Below, piece after piece: positions 17,955 through 27,140 of a DNA stretch of 55,806 nt. The first letter of the stretch is position 1, and every line of letters begins with the position of its first letter. The stretch lies in NCBI GenBank assembly GCA_021833365.1, contig JAKBFV010000007.1, forward strand, positions 1-55,806, in the 5' to 3' direction. Source of the stretch: Pseudomonadota bacterium (lineage in GTDB: Bacteria; Pseudomonadota; Gammaproteobacteria; Pseudomonadales; Moraxellaceae). The position numbers were made by a program, and so were the translations under genes. The notes below the pieces were generated by a model. The model had not been told where the DNA came from and did no database searches. It worked only from the letters and a program-made list of their open reading frames with translations.

Positions 17955-18581
17955 CTAAAGCGCGTGGCGTTGCAGTTCTTGCAGACAGGCAAGAAAGCGC
18001 GTGTAGGCCAGCTCAGCCGGCCAAGGTTCCCAGGCGAGATCCCCATAGATGGGCTGCAGCACGTCATTCTGCAGGGGCGGCAAGGTGATGCCGAGGATAT
18101 CGCGCACCTCGGTCGCCGGCCATCCGGCGACATGCAAGGCTTCGCTGGCAGCAGCCAGGCGATCCGCCTTCTTGTGCAGACGGTAACCGATTTCATCCCA
18201 ATCGGGCAAGGCATAACGCTGCGCCACGGCGGCAGCGAGGCGATCGGTGAGAGCGCGAAAAGCCTCACCGAGATAGGGTTTGAGCACCGACAGGGGGTCG
18301 AAACCGAGCAGCCCCTCTTCCGCATCGTGCAGCAGTTCGCGCAGGAGCAGCCTGGGGTCGTCGCTCGCCTGTTCGGCGTCCAGGCGGCGCAAATGCATGA
18401 CCGTCAGGCTGTGTTGCGCCACCGAGAGGGGATGGCGCCAGGCGGAGTGCCCGCCCCAGCGATAGGTGCGGGCGAGGCCGAGGGCGAGGTCCTCGTCATC
18501 CCAGTCCGCCGCTGATGGGTGGAGAAGATCGAGGTGCTTGCCCGAAGGCAAGCGTACCCAGGCGCGTTCTGCGACCTGCAT
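17955..18581 (-). CDS. HD-domain phosphohydrolase
   Basis: 208 residues with the metal-binding HD pattern in order: VAQHSLTVMH, RELLHDAEEGLLGFD and KKADRLAAASEAL. Proteins of this kind hydrolyse nucleotides or other phosphoesters; the nearest group I can name is the YfbR-like set, but the substrate is unknown. The start codon at 18581 directly abuts the serA stop (TGA-ATG), so it is translated from the serA message. It precedes the rlpA-like gene by 16 bases. Confidence 0.75.
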   Translation of the reverse strand: MQVAERAWVRLPSGKHLDLLHPSAADWDDEDLALGLARTYRWGGHSAWRHPLSVAQHSLTVMHLRRLDAEQASDDPRLLLRELLHDAEEGLLGFDPLSVLKPYLGEAFRALTDRLAAAVAQRYALPDWDEIGYRLHKKADRLAAASEALHVAGWPATEVRDILGITLPPLQNDVLQPIYGDLAWEPWPAELAYTRFLACLQELQRHAL

Positions 18582-19811
<1,230 letters not shown>

Positions 19812-19874
19812 AGGAATATCCCCTGAATATGGGCGCACAGGATGCGCAAAGGCCATGGCGATGCAAATAGGTCA

Positions 19875-19890
19875 CCTATGCTAACATAGG
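19875..19890. promoter_or_regulatory. Inverted repeat / extended -10 in the serA divergent promoter
   Basis: CCTATG-CTAA-CATAGG is a perfect 6-base inverted repeat with a 4-base centre. It includes the extended -10 TGCTAACAT (19879-19887) reading toward the dehydrogenase gene; its -35 is poor, which suggests activation. The repeat lies 64 bases from the serA start and about 47 from the divergent start, so a single regulator could serve both. Confidence 0.4.
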
Positions 19891-19936
19891 CTGCCCCCCC
19901 GCGGGCATGCGGGATGAATCGGTTGCGGAGTTTTCC

Positions 19937-21358
19937 ATGAGTTTGAGCGCTGACGACATCGGCATTTTGCACAACATCGTTGCGCCTGAACGCCTGCGCA
20001 CGGATCACGACAGCCTGGCCGTCTATGGCCGTGACTGGACGCGGGTCTTCCGCCCGGCGCCGGCGGCGGTGGTCTTTCCCAGCACGGTGGAACAGGTGCA
20101 GCAGCTGGTGCTGCGTGCCCAGGAGCGCGGTTGGGCCCTGGTGCCCTCCGGCGGGCGCACCGGACTGTCGGGCGGGGCGGTGGCTGAACGCGGCGAGATC
20201 GTGGTCAGCTTCGAGCGCATGAATCGCATCCTCGAGTTTTTCCCTGAGGATCGCATGGTGCGTGTCGAAGCGGGCGTCGTCACGCAGCAGCTGCAGGAGT
20301 ATGCCGAAGCGCAGGGGCTCTCCTATCCGGTCGATTTCGCCAGCGCCGGCTCGAGTCAGATCGGCGGCAACATCGGCACCAATGCCGGGGGCATCAAAGT
20401 CATCCACTACGGCATGACGCGCGACTGGGTCATGGGCCTGAAAGTCGTCACCGGCCGTGGCGACATCCTCGATCTCAATGGCGGCATGATCAAGAACGCC
20501 ACCGGCTATGACCTGCGCCATCTGTTCATCGGCGCCGAGGGCACCCTAGGCTTCGTCGTCGAAGCGACCATGGCGCTGGCGCCGGCACCGCGTGACCTGC
20601 GCGTCATCCTCCTCGCCGTCCCTGATTTCGCCGCCGTCATGCCCATCCTGCAGGCCTTTCGCGAGCAGCTCGAGCTCACCGCTTTCGAGTTTTTCTCCGA
20701 ACTGGCGATGCAGATGGTCATCGAACGCACCGGCTTGCCGCGACCGTTCGCGGCGCGCGCACCCTTTTATGTGCTCCTCGAATTCGAAGGAGAACACGCC
20801 AGCACCGTCGAGCAGGCCCTGCAACTGTTCGCCAGCGCCGTCGAGCACGGCTGGGTCGTCGATGGCGTGCTCAGCCAGAGCGAGACACAGGCGCGCCAGC
20901 TGTGGCGTCTGCGTGAGGACATTTCCGAGACTCTGGCGGAACACACGCCTTACAAGAATGACATCTCGGTGATCATCCGCCATGTACCGGCCTTCATCGC
21001 CGCCATCGACGCCATCGTCGCCGCCGAGTATCCGGATCTGCGTGTCGTCTGGTTCGGCCATATCGGTGACGGCAATCTGCATCTGAACATCCTCAAACCG
21101 GCGGACAGCTCCGTGCAGCAGTTCGTCGAGCGCTGTCAGCGCGTCAATCTGCGCGTGTTCGATGTGGTGCGCACTTATCAGGGCTCGATCTCGGCTGAAC
21201 ATGGGGTGGGACTGACCAAGAAACCCTACCTCGACTACACCCGCAGCGCTGCCGAGATCTCCTATCTGCGCGCCATCAAGGCGGTGTTTGATCCCTGCAA
21301 CGTCATCAATCCGGGGAAGATCTTCGATCAGATCCCGGAAGACAGCGAGGTTCGTTGA
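19937..21358 (+). CDS. FAD-linked D-2-hydroxyglutarate / D-lactate-type dehydrogenase
   Basis: 473 residues of the vanillyl-alcohol-oxidase fold. The N-terminal FAD domain has VVFPSTVEQVQQLV, LVPSGGRTGLSGGAV and SSQIGGNIGTNAGGIKVI; the C-terminal domain has VVWFGHIGDGNLHLNIL (metal histidines) and SISAEHGVGLTKK. This group oxidises D-2-hydroxyacids. Its position divergent from serA strongly suggests D-2-hydroxyglutarate as substrate, since SerA makes that compound from 2-oxoglutarate and the two enzymes are known to be coupled in Pseudomonas. A glycolate oxidase GlcD role is the alternative. ATG at 19937 has GGAG 6 bases upstream. Confidence 0.88.
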   Translation: MSLSADDIGILHNIVAPERLRTDHDSLAVYGRDWTRVFRPAPAAVVFPSTVEQVQQLVLRAQERGWALVPSGGRTGLSGGAVAERGEIVVSFERMNRILEFFPEDRMVRVEAGVVTQQLQEYAEAQGLSYPVDFASAGSSQIGGNIGTNAGGIKVIHYGMTRDWVMGLKVVTGRGDILDLNGGMIKNATGYDLRHLFIGAEGTLGFVVEATMALAPAPRDLRVILLAVPDFAAVMPILQAFREQLELTAFEFFSELAMQMVIERTGLPRPFAARAPFYVLLEFEGEHASTVEQALQLFASAVEHGWVVDGVLSQSETQARQLWRLREDISETLAEHTPYKNDISVIIRHVPAFIAAIDAIVAAEYPDLRVVWFGHIGDGNLHLNILKPADSSVQQFVERCQRVNLRVFDVVRTYQGSISAEHGVGLTKKPYLDYTRSAAEISYLRAIKAVFDPCNVINPGKIFDQIPEDSEVR

Positions 21359-21359
21359 C

Positions 21360-21932
21360 ATGCCCGTCATCGATTTCTTCTATGATCTGGTCAGTCCGTA
21401 CAGCTATCTTGCGGCGACCCAGATGGCGCGCCTGGAGGCCAAGGCCGAGGTGCACTGGCGGCCCTTCCTGCTCGCCGGGGTGATGCAGGCGACCGGCAAC
21501 AAGCCGCCCTTTCTGGTGCCGGCGCGGGCGCAGTACATGCAGCGCGATCTGCAGCGGCTGGCGGCTTACTATGGCGTCCAGCTGGTCATGCCGGCGACCT
21601 TCCCCTTCGAGACGCTGACCGCCCTGCGCTGTCTGCTGACCTTGCCGGCGGCCCTGCTGCCGGCGAGCAGCCTGGCGCTGTTCGAAGCGATCTGGGTCGA
21701 GGGGCGCGACGTCGCCGATCCGCAGGTGCTCAAGGATCTCTTCGGTGCCGAGGTGCTGGCGCAGGCCGGTGCGAGCGCCGGCAAGCTGGCGCTCAAGGAG
21801 AACAGCGACGAGGCGGTGATGCGCGGCGCCTTCGGGGCGCCGAGTTTCTTCCTCGGTGATGAACTCTATTTCGGTTGCGATCGACTCTTTCTGCTCGAAC
21901 GCGAGCTGGGTTTGAGCGGAGGTGAGCGCTGA
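21360..21932 (+). CDS. 2-hydroxychromene-2-carboxylate isomerase / DsbA-like (kappa GST) protein
   Basis: 190 residues of the thioredoxin-fold kappa-GST family. The glutathione-site serine is in FFYDLVSPYSYLAAT near the N terminus, and the C-terminal half has the family pair FGAPSFFLGDELYFGCDRL. True family members isomerise a naphthalene-degradation intermediate, but most relatives are unassigned. The start is 1 base after the dehydrogenase stop, and the gene overlaps the next one by TGATG, so the three make an operon. No other aromatic-degradation genes are near. Confidence 0.82.
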   Translation: MPVIDFFYDLVSPYSYLAATQMARLEAKAEVHWRPFLLAGVMQATGNKPPFLVPARAQYMQRDLQRLAAYYGVQLVMPATFPFETLTALRCLLTLPAALLPASSLALFEAIWVEGRDVADPQVLKDLFGAEVLAQAGASAGKLALKENSDEAVMRGAFGAPSFFLGDELYFGCDRLFLLERELGLSGGER

Positions 21933-22564
21933 TGCGGCAGCCTGGCAAAGTCGTCTGTGTCGGACGCAACTACGCTGAACACGCGCGCGAACTCGGCCAT
22001 GCCGTGCCGGAGCAACCCCTGCTGTTCATGAAGCCGGGCAGCGCCGTGGTCGATTTCCTGTCGCCGGTGGTCATCCCCACGGATCGTGGCGCCTGCCATC
22101 ATGAAACCGAGATCTGTCTGTTGCTCGGGCAGGATCTGCGCCGCGCCGATGCGCGTCAGGCGCGCGCCGCCATCGCCGGCATTGGTCTCGGTCTCGATCT
22201 CACCCTGCGTGATCTACAGGCCGAACTCAAGGCCGCCGGTCATCCCTGGGAGCGCGCCAAGGCTTTCGATGGTGCCGCGGTGCTGGCGCCTTTTCTGCCG
22301 CCTTCAGCCTGTCCCGATCTTGGCCAGATCGAATTCTTTCTCGAGGTCGATGGGCAGCGCCGGCAACGTGGCCATAGCGGCGACATGCTGCTCGGCCTCG
22401 TCGATCTCCTCGTCCACATCAGCGCCGTCTTCTCTTTGCAGTCCGGTGATGTGGTGATGAGCGGCACGCCGGCCGGCGTCGCCGCCTTGCAGGTCGGGCA
22501 GCGGCTCTGCCTCGGCCTCGCTGGTCAGACCTGGACCTCGCAAGTGGTGGCGGCCGACGCCTGA
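21932..22564 (+). CDS. Fumarylacetoacetate hydrolase-family protein
   Basis: 210 residues. The metal-binding pattern is clear: VCVGRNYAEHARELGH, HHETEICLLLG (acidic ligands), GLGLDLTLRDLQAELKAAG and GDVVMSGTPAGV. Small members of this family act as acylpyruvase or oxaloacetate tautomerase/decarboxylase; which one applies cannot be told. AGCGGAGG lies upstream of the ATG, and it overlaps the preceding gene by one base. Its stop (TGA) touches the stop of hslR on the other strand (TCA) with no base between. Confidence 0.88.
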   Translation: MRQPGKVVCVGRNYAEHARELGHAVPEQPLLFMKPGSAVVDFLSPVVIPTDRGACHHETEICLLLGQDLRRADARQARAAIAGIGLGLDLTLRDLQAELKAAGHPWERAKAFDGAAVLAPFLPPSACPDLGQIEFFLEVDGQRRQRGHSGDMLLGLVDLLVHISAVFSLQSGDVVMSGTPAGVAALQVGQRLCLGLAGQTWTSQVVAADA

Positions 22565-22939
22565 TCAGGGCTGCAGGAAGCGCAGGATGTGGCGACGGGC
22601 GCGCTTGTCGGGGCGGTGTGCCGGCGCCTCCTGTCGTCCCTGCAGACGCCGCTGTGCGCGCCGCGCCAGGCTGGCCGCGCTTTCCTGATAGAGGGTCTGT
22701 GCCTGCGTCGCCGCACCGCGCTCAGCGCTGAGGGCAAGGATCTCGATGTCGCGTTCGTCATCGCCCTGGCGTATCGTCAAACACATGCCGACGTGGACGG
22801 CTTTGCTGACTTTGACGCGCTGTCCGGCGCAATGCACCTTGCCGCCTTCGATGGCAGCCTTGGCCAGGCTGCGCGTACGAAAAAAACGCGCTGCCCAGAG
22901 CCAGCGATCGATGCGCAGGCGCGATTCATCACCCGTCAT
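22565..22939 (-). CDS. hslR: Hsp15-like S4-domain ribosome-associated protein
   Basis: 124 residues. The S4 RNA-binding domain starts at SRLRIDRWLWAARFFRTRSLA and continues GGKVHCAGQRVKVSKAVHVG, with a basic C-terminal tail (QEAPAHRPDKRARRHILRF). Hsp15 binds stalled 50S subunits with attached peptidyl-tRNA. The start ATG at 22939 matches the family and lies inside the last codons of yrfG (11-base overlap), so the two are translationally linked; yrfG-hslR is also the order in E. coli as I recall. Confidence 0.9.
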   Translation of the reverse strand: MTGDESRLRIDRWLWAARFFRTRSLAKAAIEGGKVHCAGQRVKVSKAVHVGMCLTIRQGDDERDIEILALSAERGAATQAQTLYQESAASLARRAQRRLQGRQEAPAHRPDKRARRHILRFLQP

Positions 22940-23618
22940 CACGGCTTCCCGGTAGAGGACAGAGGCTGTCCATGATGTCGTCAAAGTCATCGATGGCAGG
23001 GTGGCGCAGATGCTGTCGGCGTGCCTGTTGCGAATCGGGCTGGCGGATGCACAGGACCTGGCCGATGCCGTAGGTCAGGGCGGCGTCGAGCACCTCCTCA
23101 CTGTCATCGATGAGCAGGCAGCCTTGCGCCTGAAAGGGATGGCGCGCCTGCAGAGCCGGCCAGAAAGCTGCCGATTCTTTGGCGGCGGCGAAGGTGTGCG
23201 AACAGAGGATGTGATCGAAGTGCGCGCCGATGCCGGTGACGTCGAGCTTGAGGGCGAGGCTGTGGTGGTGAGCGTTGGTGACCAGCCAGCGCTGACGGCC
23301 GCTGGCGGCGACGGCCTGGAGAAAAGCCAGGGTCTGCGGGCGGACACGGATGCGGGCGCGTTCAGTCTGTTTCAGGGCGACGAGATCGAGGCCGAGCTCA
23401 GCGCTCCAGAAATCGACGCTGTACCAGCTGAGACGGCCGCGCTCTCTATGGTATCTTCGTTCCAGTTCGGCCTGTGCCTGCGCAAGATCGAGGCCATGCG
23501 CCTGCGCCCAGCGCTGCGGTACGAGCTGGCGCCAGAAGTGGTTGTCGAAGTGGAGGTCGAGCAGGGTGCCGTCCATGTCGAGCATGACGAGGTCGATGCG
23601 ACTCCAGTCGATGAGCAT
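22929..23618 (-). CDS. yrfG: GMP/IMP nucleotidase, HAD family
   Basis: 229 residues. HAD motif I is LVMLDMDGTLLDLHFDNHFW, the second is LVTNAHHHSLALK, the third is AAAKES, and LLIDDSEEVLDAA carries the final aspartates; the LHFDNHFWRQLVP stretch is typical of YrfG. The start at 23618 gives MLIDWSRIDLVML, which aligns with E. coli YrfG; an ATG at 23636 adds six residues and no better ribosome site. It starts only 16 bases from the divergent cysQ start, so its promoter must lie inside cysQ. Confidence 0.9.
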   Translation of the reverse strand: MLIDWSRIDLVMLDMDGTLLDLHFDNHFWRQLVPQRWAQAHGLDLAQAQAELERRYHRERGRLSWYSVDFWSAELGLDLVALKQTERARIRVRPQTLAFLQAVAASGRQRWLVTNAHHHSLALKLDVTGIGAHFDHILCSHTFAAAKESAAFWPALQARHPFQAQGCLLIDDSEEVLDAALTYGIGQVLCIRQPDSQQARRQHLRHPAIDDFDDIMDSLCPLPGSRDDG

Positions 23619-23634
23619 GATGCCTGAGGTTTCC

Positions 23635-24450
23635 ATGAAAACGCCGATGTCCGCCAGTGTGCCACGAAATCACGCACTTTGCCTGCAGCGCATGCTCGCC
23701 GCCGCTGCCGCCGCCAGCGCCGAGATCATGGCGGTCTATGCCGACCGGCAGAGCTGGCAGCTCGAGTACAAGGCCGATGACAGCCCGCTGACACAGGCGG
23801 ACCGGCGCGCGCAGGCGGTGATCATGGCGACGCTGCAGGATCTCGGCCTGAGCATCGTCAGCGAGGAGATGGACGACCTGCCACAGCACCTGGGCGCCGC
23901 TAGCTATTTTCTTGTCGATCCTCTCGATGGTACGCGCGAGTTTGTCGCGCGCAATGGCGAGTTCACCGTCAATATCGCGCTGATCACGGCGCAGCAGCCG
24001 GTCCTCGCCGTCGTGCAGGTACCGGTCGATGGTCGCGTCTACCACGCCCGGCGCGGGCATGGCGCCTGGCTCGGGCAGCGTCGCCTGCAGGCACAGGCGG
24101 CGACCCCTTTGCGCGTCGCGGTCAGCCGGCATCATGCGCGTGGTGAGCAGGATCTGCTGCGCACACTCGCCGAGCGCTGTCCTCTGACCCTGATCGAGCG
24201 TGGTAGCTCTTTGAAGATGGTCGAGATCGCTGCCGGTGAGATCGATTTTTATCCGCGCCTGGGGCCGACCATGGCCTGGGACACGGCGGCGGCCGAACTC
24301 ATCCTCGCGGAGGCGGGCGGTTGTTTGTGCGATCTCGCCGGCCAGCGCCTGCGCTATGCGCCGCCCTGGCGCAATCCGCCTTTTTTCGCCTCAGCGCTGC
24401 CGGTCGCTCAGTCCTTGTCCTTGCTGTCCGGTGCCTGCGACCACTCCTGA
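23635..24450 (+). CDS. cysQ: 3'(2'),5'-bisphosphate nucleotidase CysQ
   Basis: 271 residues of the inositol-monophosphatase fold. Lithium-sensitive phosphatase motifs are DDSPLTQADRRAQ, VSEEMDD, YFLVDPLDGTREFVARNGEFTVNIAL and GPTMAWDTAAAELIL. It removes the 3'-phosphate from PAP, a by-product of sulfate assimilation. The start at 23635 is chosen for TGAGG 6 bases upstream; earlier in-frame ATGs at 23611-23620 have no such site. Its 3' end overlaps the convergent rlmJ gene by 43 bases. Confidence 0.93.
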   Translation: MKTPMSASVPRNHALCLQRMLAAAAAASAEIMAVYADRQSWQLEYKADDSPLTQADRRAQAVIMATLQDLGLSIVSEEMDDLPQHLGAASYFLVDPLDGTREFVARNGEFTVNIALITAQQPVLAVVQVPVDGRVYHARRGHGAWLGQRRLQAQAATPLRVAVSRHHARGEQDLLRTLAERCPLTLIERGSSLKMVEIAAGEIDFYPRLGPTMAWDTAAAELILAEAGGCLCDLAGQRLRYAPPWRNPPFFASALPVAQSLSLLSGACDHS

Positions 24451-25274
24451 ACCGTATGGCCGCCGCGACCCTCCTGGTTGAGCAGCGGCCATAGTTCAGC
24501 CTGAGCGGTCTGAGCGCTGGCGGCAAAGGTCCAGGGTGGGTTGATGATCAGCATGCCGCTGCCATTGAGGCCGAGGGTCTGATCAGCGGGTCGGATGCAA
24601 AGTTCGCAGCTGAGCATCTTGTTCAGGCCACGCTGCGTCAGCTGGCGCAGAAATCGTCGTGTCTGCACCTGATGTTTGATCGGATACCAGAGCGCAAAGA
24701 CGCCGGTCGGCCAGCGCTGCCAGGCGCGCAGGAGCAGTTCCTGCACCGGCTTCCAGTCTTCGCGTTCTTCTTCATAGGGCGGATCGATGAGCACCAGGCC
24801 GCGGCGCTCCTGCGGCGGGATGAGGGCCGGGATGCCTTCGTAGGCGTCGCGCTCATGCACCGCCAGGCGCGCCTGTGTGCGCGCCCAGGCGCGCAGAGCT
24901 TCAGCTTCCTCGTGTTCGCGTTCGATGAGCAGGCCGCGATCCTGCGTCCGCAAACGCGCCGCGATCAGTGCCGGTGAGCCGGGATAGGATAGCGCCGGGC
25001 CGCCTTGGCGCAGTTTCTGCACCTGCTGCAGATAGGCGCGTATCCAGGCGTGCTGAGTGCGTTTTGCCTCGGGCAGGCGTGCGATGCCTTCACGATATTC
25101 GCCGCTACGCTGGGCGGCGACCTGGCCGAGATCGTAGACGCCGCGGCCGGCATGGCTGTCGATGACGCAGAGCGGTGTCTCCTTGCGCATCAGCAGTTCG
25201 AGCAGGCCGATGAGCAGGACGTGTTTGTGGACATCGGCGAAGTTGCCGGCATGAAAGGCGTGGCGGTAGTTCAT
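24408..25274 (-). CDS. rlmJ: 23S rRNA (adenine-2030-N6)-methyltransferase RlmJ
   Basis: 288 residues. The N terminus MNYRHAFHAGNFADVHKHVL is diagnostic of RlmJ, the SAM site follows (CVIDSHAGRGVYDL), and the catalytic motif is VLIDPPYEEERED; SGMLIINPPW is near the end. It methylates A2030 of 23S rRNA. The C-terminal tail beyond about residue 265 is low in conservation and is the part overlapping cysQ on the other strand. Confidence 0.94.
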   Translation of the reverse strand: MNYRHAFHAGNFADVHKHVLLIGLLELLMRKETPLCVIDSHAGRGVYDLGQVAAQRSGEYREGIARLPEAKRTQHAWIRAYLQQVQKLRQGGPALSYPGSPALIAARLRTQDRGLLIEREHEEAEALRAWARTQARLAVHERDAYEGIPALIPPQERRGLVLIDPPYEEEREDWKPVQELLLRAWQRWPTGVFALWYPIKHQVQTRRFLRQLTQRGLNKMLSCELCIRPADQTLGLNGSGMLIINPPWTFAASAQTAQAELWPLLNQEGRGGHTVQEWSQAPDSKDKD

Positions 25275-25358
25275 GTGGTTCTCGATTCCCGGCTACCCGC
25301 CATTATGGCGCCTGCCCGCCGCCATATCCAGTCTGGCGGCGGATGCGCGGTCAGGGTC

Positions 25359-25793
25359 TCAACAAAAGGGGTTTTCGCGCGCCTGCATGGCTTGGCGCAG
25401 AGCATCCGGCCAGGGACAGGGCCGACCATCGCTCAGTCCGACGCAGACGACGCTGGCTTCGGCTTCGGCGACCCGCTGGCCATCGCCCTGGCGCACCAGG
25501 TGGTAGATCTGGCGCAGGCGGTCCGAGCTCATCTCTTCGACGCGCACGCCGATCTGCAAGTGCGCCGGATGGCGCACGGGCATGCGAAAGCGACAGTGGA
25601 TATCGGCCAGCACTGGGCCACAGCCATGCTGGCGCATGATCTGGATGCCGTCGAGGCTGAAAAAATAGGCGAGACGGGCATTTTCGATATAACGGAAGTA
25701 GGCAGTGTTGTTGACGTGTCCGAGGGCATCCATGTCACCCCAGGCGACTTCTTGCGGATGGATGAAACGAAATTCTTTCAGTGCTGATGACAA
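25359..25793 (-). CDS. 4-hydroxybenzoyl-CoA thioesterase-family acyl-CoA thioesterase
   Basis: 144 residues with the hot-dog fold signature VAWGDMDALGHVNNTAYFRYIENARLAYF (shown in part: GDMDALGHVNNTAYFRYIE), where the aspartate is catalytic. The YbgC-like group hydrolyses short acyl-CoA esters. It begins with TTG: GGAGGA lies 7 bases upstream of TTG at 25793 and no ATG precedes the conserved region, so the non-ATG start is well supported. It is divergent from the AraC-type gene. Confidence 0.88.
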   Translation of the reverse strand: MSSALKEFRFIHPQEVAWGDMDALGHVNNTAYFRYIENARLAYFFSLDGIQIMRQHGCGPVLADIHCRFRMPVRHPAHLQIGVRVEEMSSDRLRQIYHLVRQGDGQRVAEAEASVVCVGLSDGRPCPWPDALRQAMQARENPFC

Positions 25794-25860
25794 GGGCTCT
25801 TCCTCCTGAAGATGACGGACGGCGGCGGTGTTTGCGGTGGTGCTTGACTTGCATCAAACA

Positions 25861-25893
25861 TCGGCCAGGGTCGTCATTGTAATGTACGGCCGA
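25861..25893. promoter_or_regulatory. Nested inverted repeats in the thioesterase/AraC-type divergent region
   Basis: TCGGCC (25861-25866) and GGCCGA (25888-25893) form an outer inverted repeat; inside it lies CATT-GT-AATG (25875-25884). On the minus strand TACAAT (25881-25876) is a good -10 for the thioesterase gene. The arrangement suggests an operator, possibly for the adjacent HTH protein. The link is inference. Confidence 0.35.
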
Positions 25894-25918
25894 CGGTGGA
25901 TAGCAATAGGTAGATCGC

Positions 25919-26266
25919 ATGGATCGTCATGAAAATCAGCTCACTGAGCGTGTCGCTTCGCTCGTACGTAAGAATTTTGCCGCCAGTTCGGCGGCGGCGG
26001 TCGCGCGTGAATTGAACGTCAGCGATCGTACCCTGCGTCGTCATCTCGCCGCTGAGGGTTCCTCCTTCCAGGAGATCCTCAGCGCGCAGCGCTTCGCCAT
26101 GGCCGCGCATTTGCTGACTTCCAGCGGTAGCTCGGTGCAGGACATCGCGGCACGCCTAGGTTATAGCGACGCCTCCAACTTCGGTCACGCGTTCCGGCAA
26201 TGGAGTGGTATGTCGCCACGCCAGTACCGCCAGCATGGCAGTCAGGTCTATCTGCACGCCGGATGA
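25919..26266 (+). CDS. AraC-type DNA-binding-domain-only regulator
   Basis: 115 residues that are almost entirely an AraC/XylS two-HTH domain: SSAAAVARELNVSDRTLRRHLA is the first helix-turn-helix, and VQDIAARLGYSDASNFGHAFRQWSGMSPRQYR holds the second HTH and the family signature (in part: ARLGYSDASNFGHAFRQW). The usual 170-200-residue sensing domain is missing and the upstream sequence has no remnant of one in frame, so it is either a naturally minimal regulator such as MarA/SoxS or a product of truncation. A weak AGG ribosome site precedes the ATG. It is likely to act on the divergent promoter beside it and on the short-chain dehydrogenase downstream. Confidence 0.88.
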   Translation: MDRHENQLTERVASLVRKNFAASSAAAVARELNVSDRTLRRHLAAEGSSFQEILSAQRFAMAAHLLTSSGSSVQDIAARLGYSDASNFGHAFRQWSGMSPRQYRQHGSQVYLHAG

Positions 26267-26296
26267 TTGCCAGTGACCGCCATGAGCGCCTATGAT
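26267..26296 (+). promoter_or_regulatory. Candidate promoter of the short-chain dehydrogenase gene
   Basis: TTGCCA (26267-26272), 18 bases, TATGAT (26291-26296): both hexamers match at five of six positions. The -35 begins at the base after the AraC-type stop codon, so the dehydrogenase gene probably has its own transcript. Confidence 0.5.
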
Positions 26297-26326
26297 CGCC
26301 GACGCATGGCGTAAGGGGAGCCGGTC

Positions 26327-27100
26327 ATGGAAGCAGGGCGTACGGCGTTGATCACCGGTGGCAGCGGCCGTCTCGGTGCCGAGTTTGCCCGGCAGCTGGC
26401 GGCGCGTGGTCTGCATCTGTGTCTGGTGGCGCGTCGCTTCGCGCCCTTGCAAGACCTCTGCAACAGTCTGCAGCAGGCCTATGGTGTGCGCGTCGAGGGA
26501 CTCGCCCTCGACCTCGCCGAGCCTGGCGCCGCTGATGAGCTGCACGCCGAGACGCGCCTGCGGGGTCTGACCATCGATGTTCTCATCCATGCCGCCGGTC
26601 GTAGTCTCGCCGGTGACTTCCTCGATCTCGATGAACGCCAGGAAGAGCGTATGCTGCTCTTGCAGGTCCTGGAGATGACCCGGCTTTTGCGGCGCTATGG
26701 CCGTGACATGGCCGAGCAGGGCGGCGGTCATATCCTCCTTCTGTCGAGCTTGGCGGCCTTTCAGGCGACGCCAGGATGGGCCAGCTATGCCGCTGCCAAA
26801 TCCTATGTGCAGAGCCTCGGCGAAGCGCTCGCCTACGAGCTGCGGGCGCAGCAGATCATCGTCAGTATCCTGGCGGCCGGCGCCATGCAGCAGTCGCGCG
26901 GGTTCATGCCGTCGCGGCGTAATCTGCTGGCGGTCGAGGAGGTCGTGCAGCAGTCATTGCAGGCTCTCGACAAGGGCGTGCCGGTGATCGCTCCGGGTAA
27001 GAGCCGACGTGCCGGCGATCTGGCGCGCCGCCTCGTCGCCGGTCGATTGATGCCGGCCATGGCGCAGCTTTTGGCAAAATCGACGGTCACCCGCCACTAG
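26327..27100 (+). CDS. Short-chain dehydrogenase/reductase (SDR)
   Basis: 257 residues. Classical SDR features: the nucleotide loop TALITGGSGRLGAEFARQL, LIHAAGRS, the catalytic serine in LLLSSLAAFQATPGW and YAAAKSYVQSLGEAL with the Tyr-x-x-x-Lys pair. It is most like the ketoreductase-type group (DltE/YqjQ-like) acting on hydrophobic ketones or alcohols; the substrate is not known. GGGGAG lies 7 bases ahead of the ATG. It ends 40 bases before the HD-GYP gene. Confidence 0.88.
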   Translation: MEAGRTALITGGSGRLGAEFARQLAARGLHLCLVARRFAPLQDLCNSLQQAYGVRVEGLALDLAEPGAADELHAETRLRGLTIDVLIHAAGRSLAGDFLDLDERQEERMLLLQVLEMTRLLRRYGRDMAEQGGGHILLLSSLAAFQATPGWASYAAAKSYVQSLGEALAYELRAQQIIVSILAAGAMQQSRGFMPSRRNLLAVEEVVQQSLQALDKGVPVIAPGKSRRAGDLARRLVAGRLMPAMAQLLAKSTVTRH

Positions 27101-27140
27101 AGCATCTATACTGACGGCGACTTTGTGCGGAGTGGTTTTG

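Noticed and set aside
17939-18325. N-terminal extension of the RlpA-like gene
   Set aside because: The frame is open to 18325 but the extra residues are Cys/Arg/Pro-rich shadow sequence of the HD gene; the signal peptide begins at 17938.
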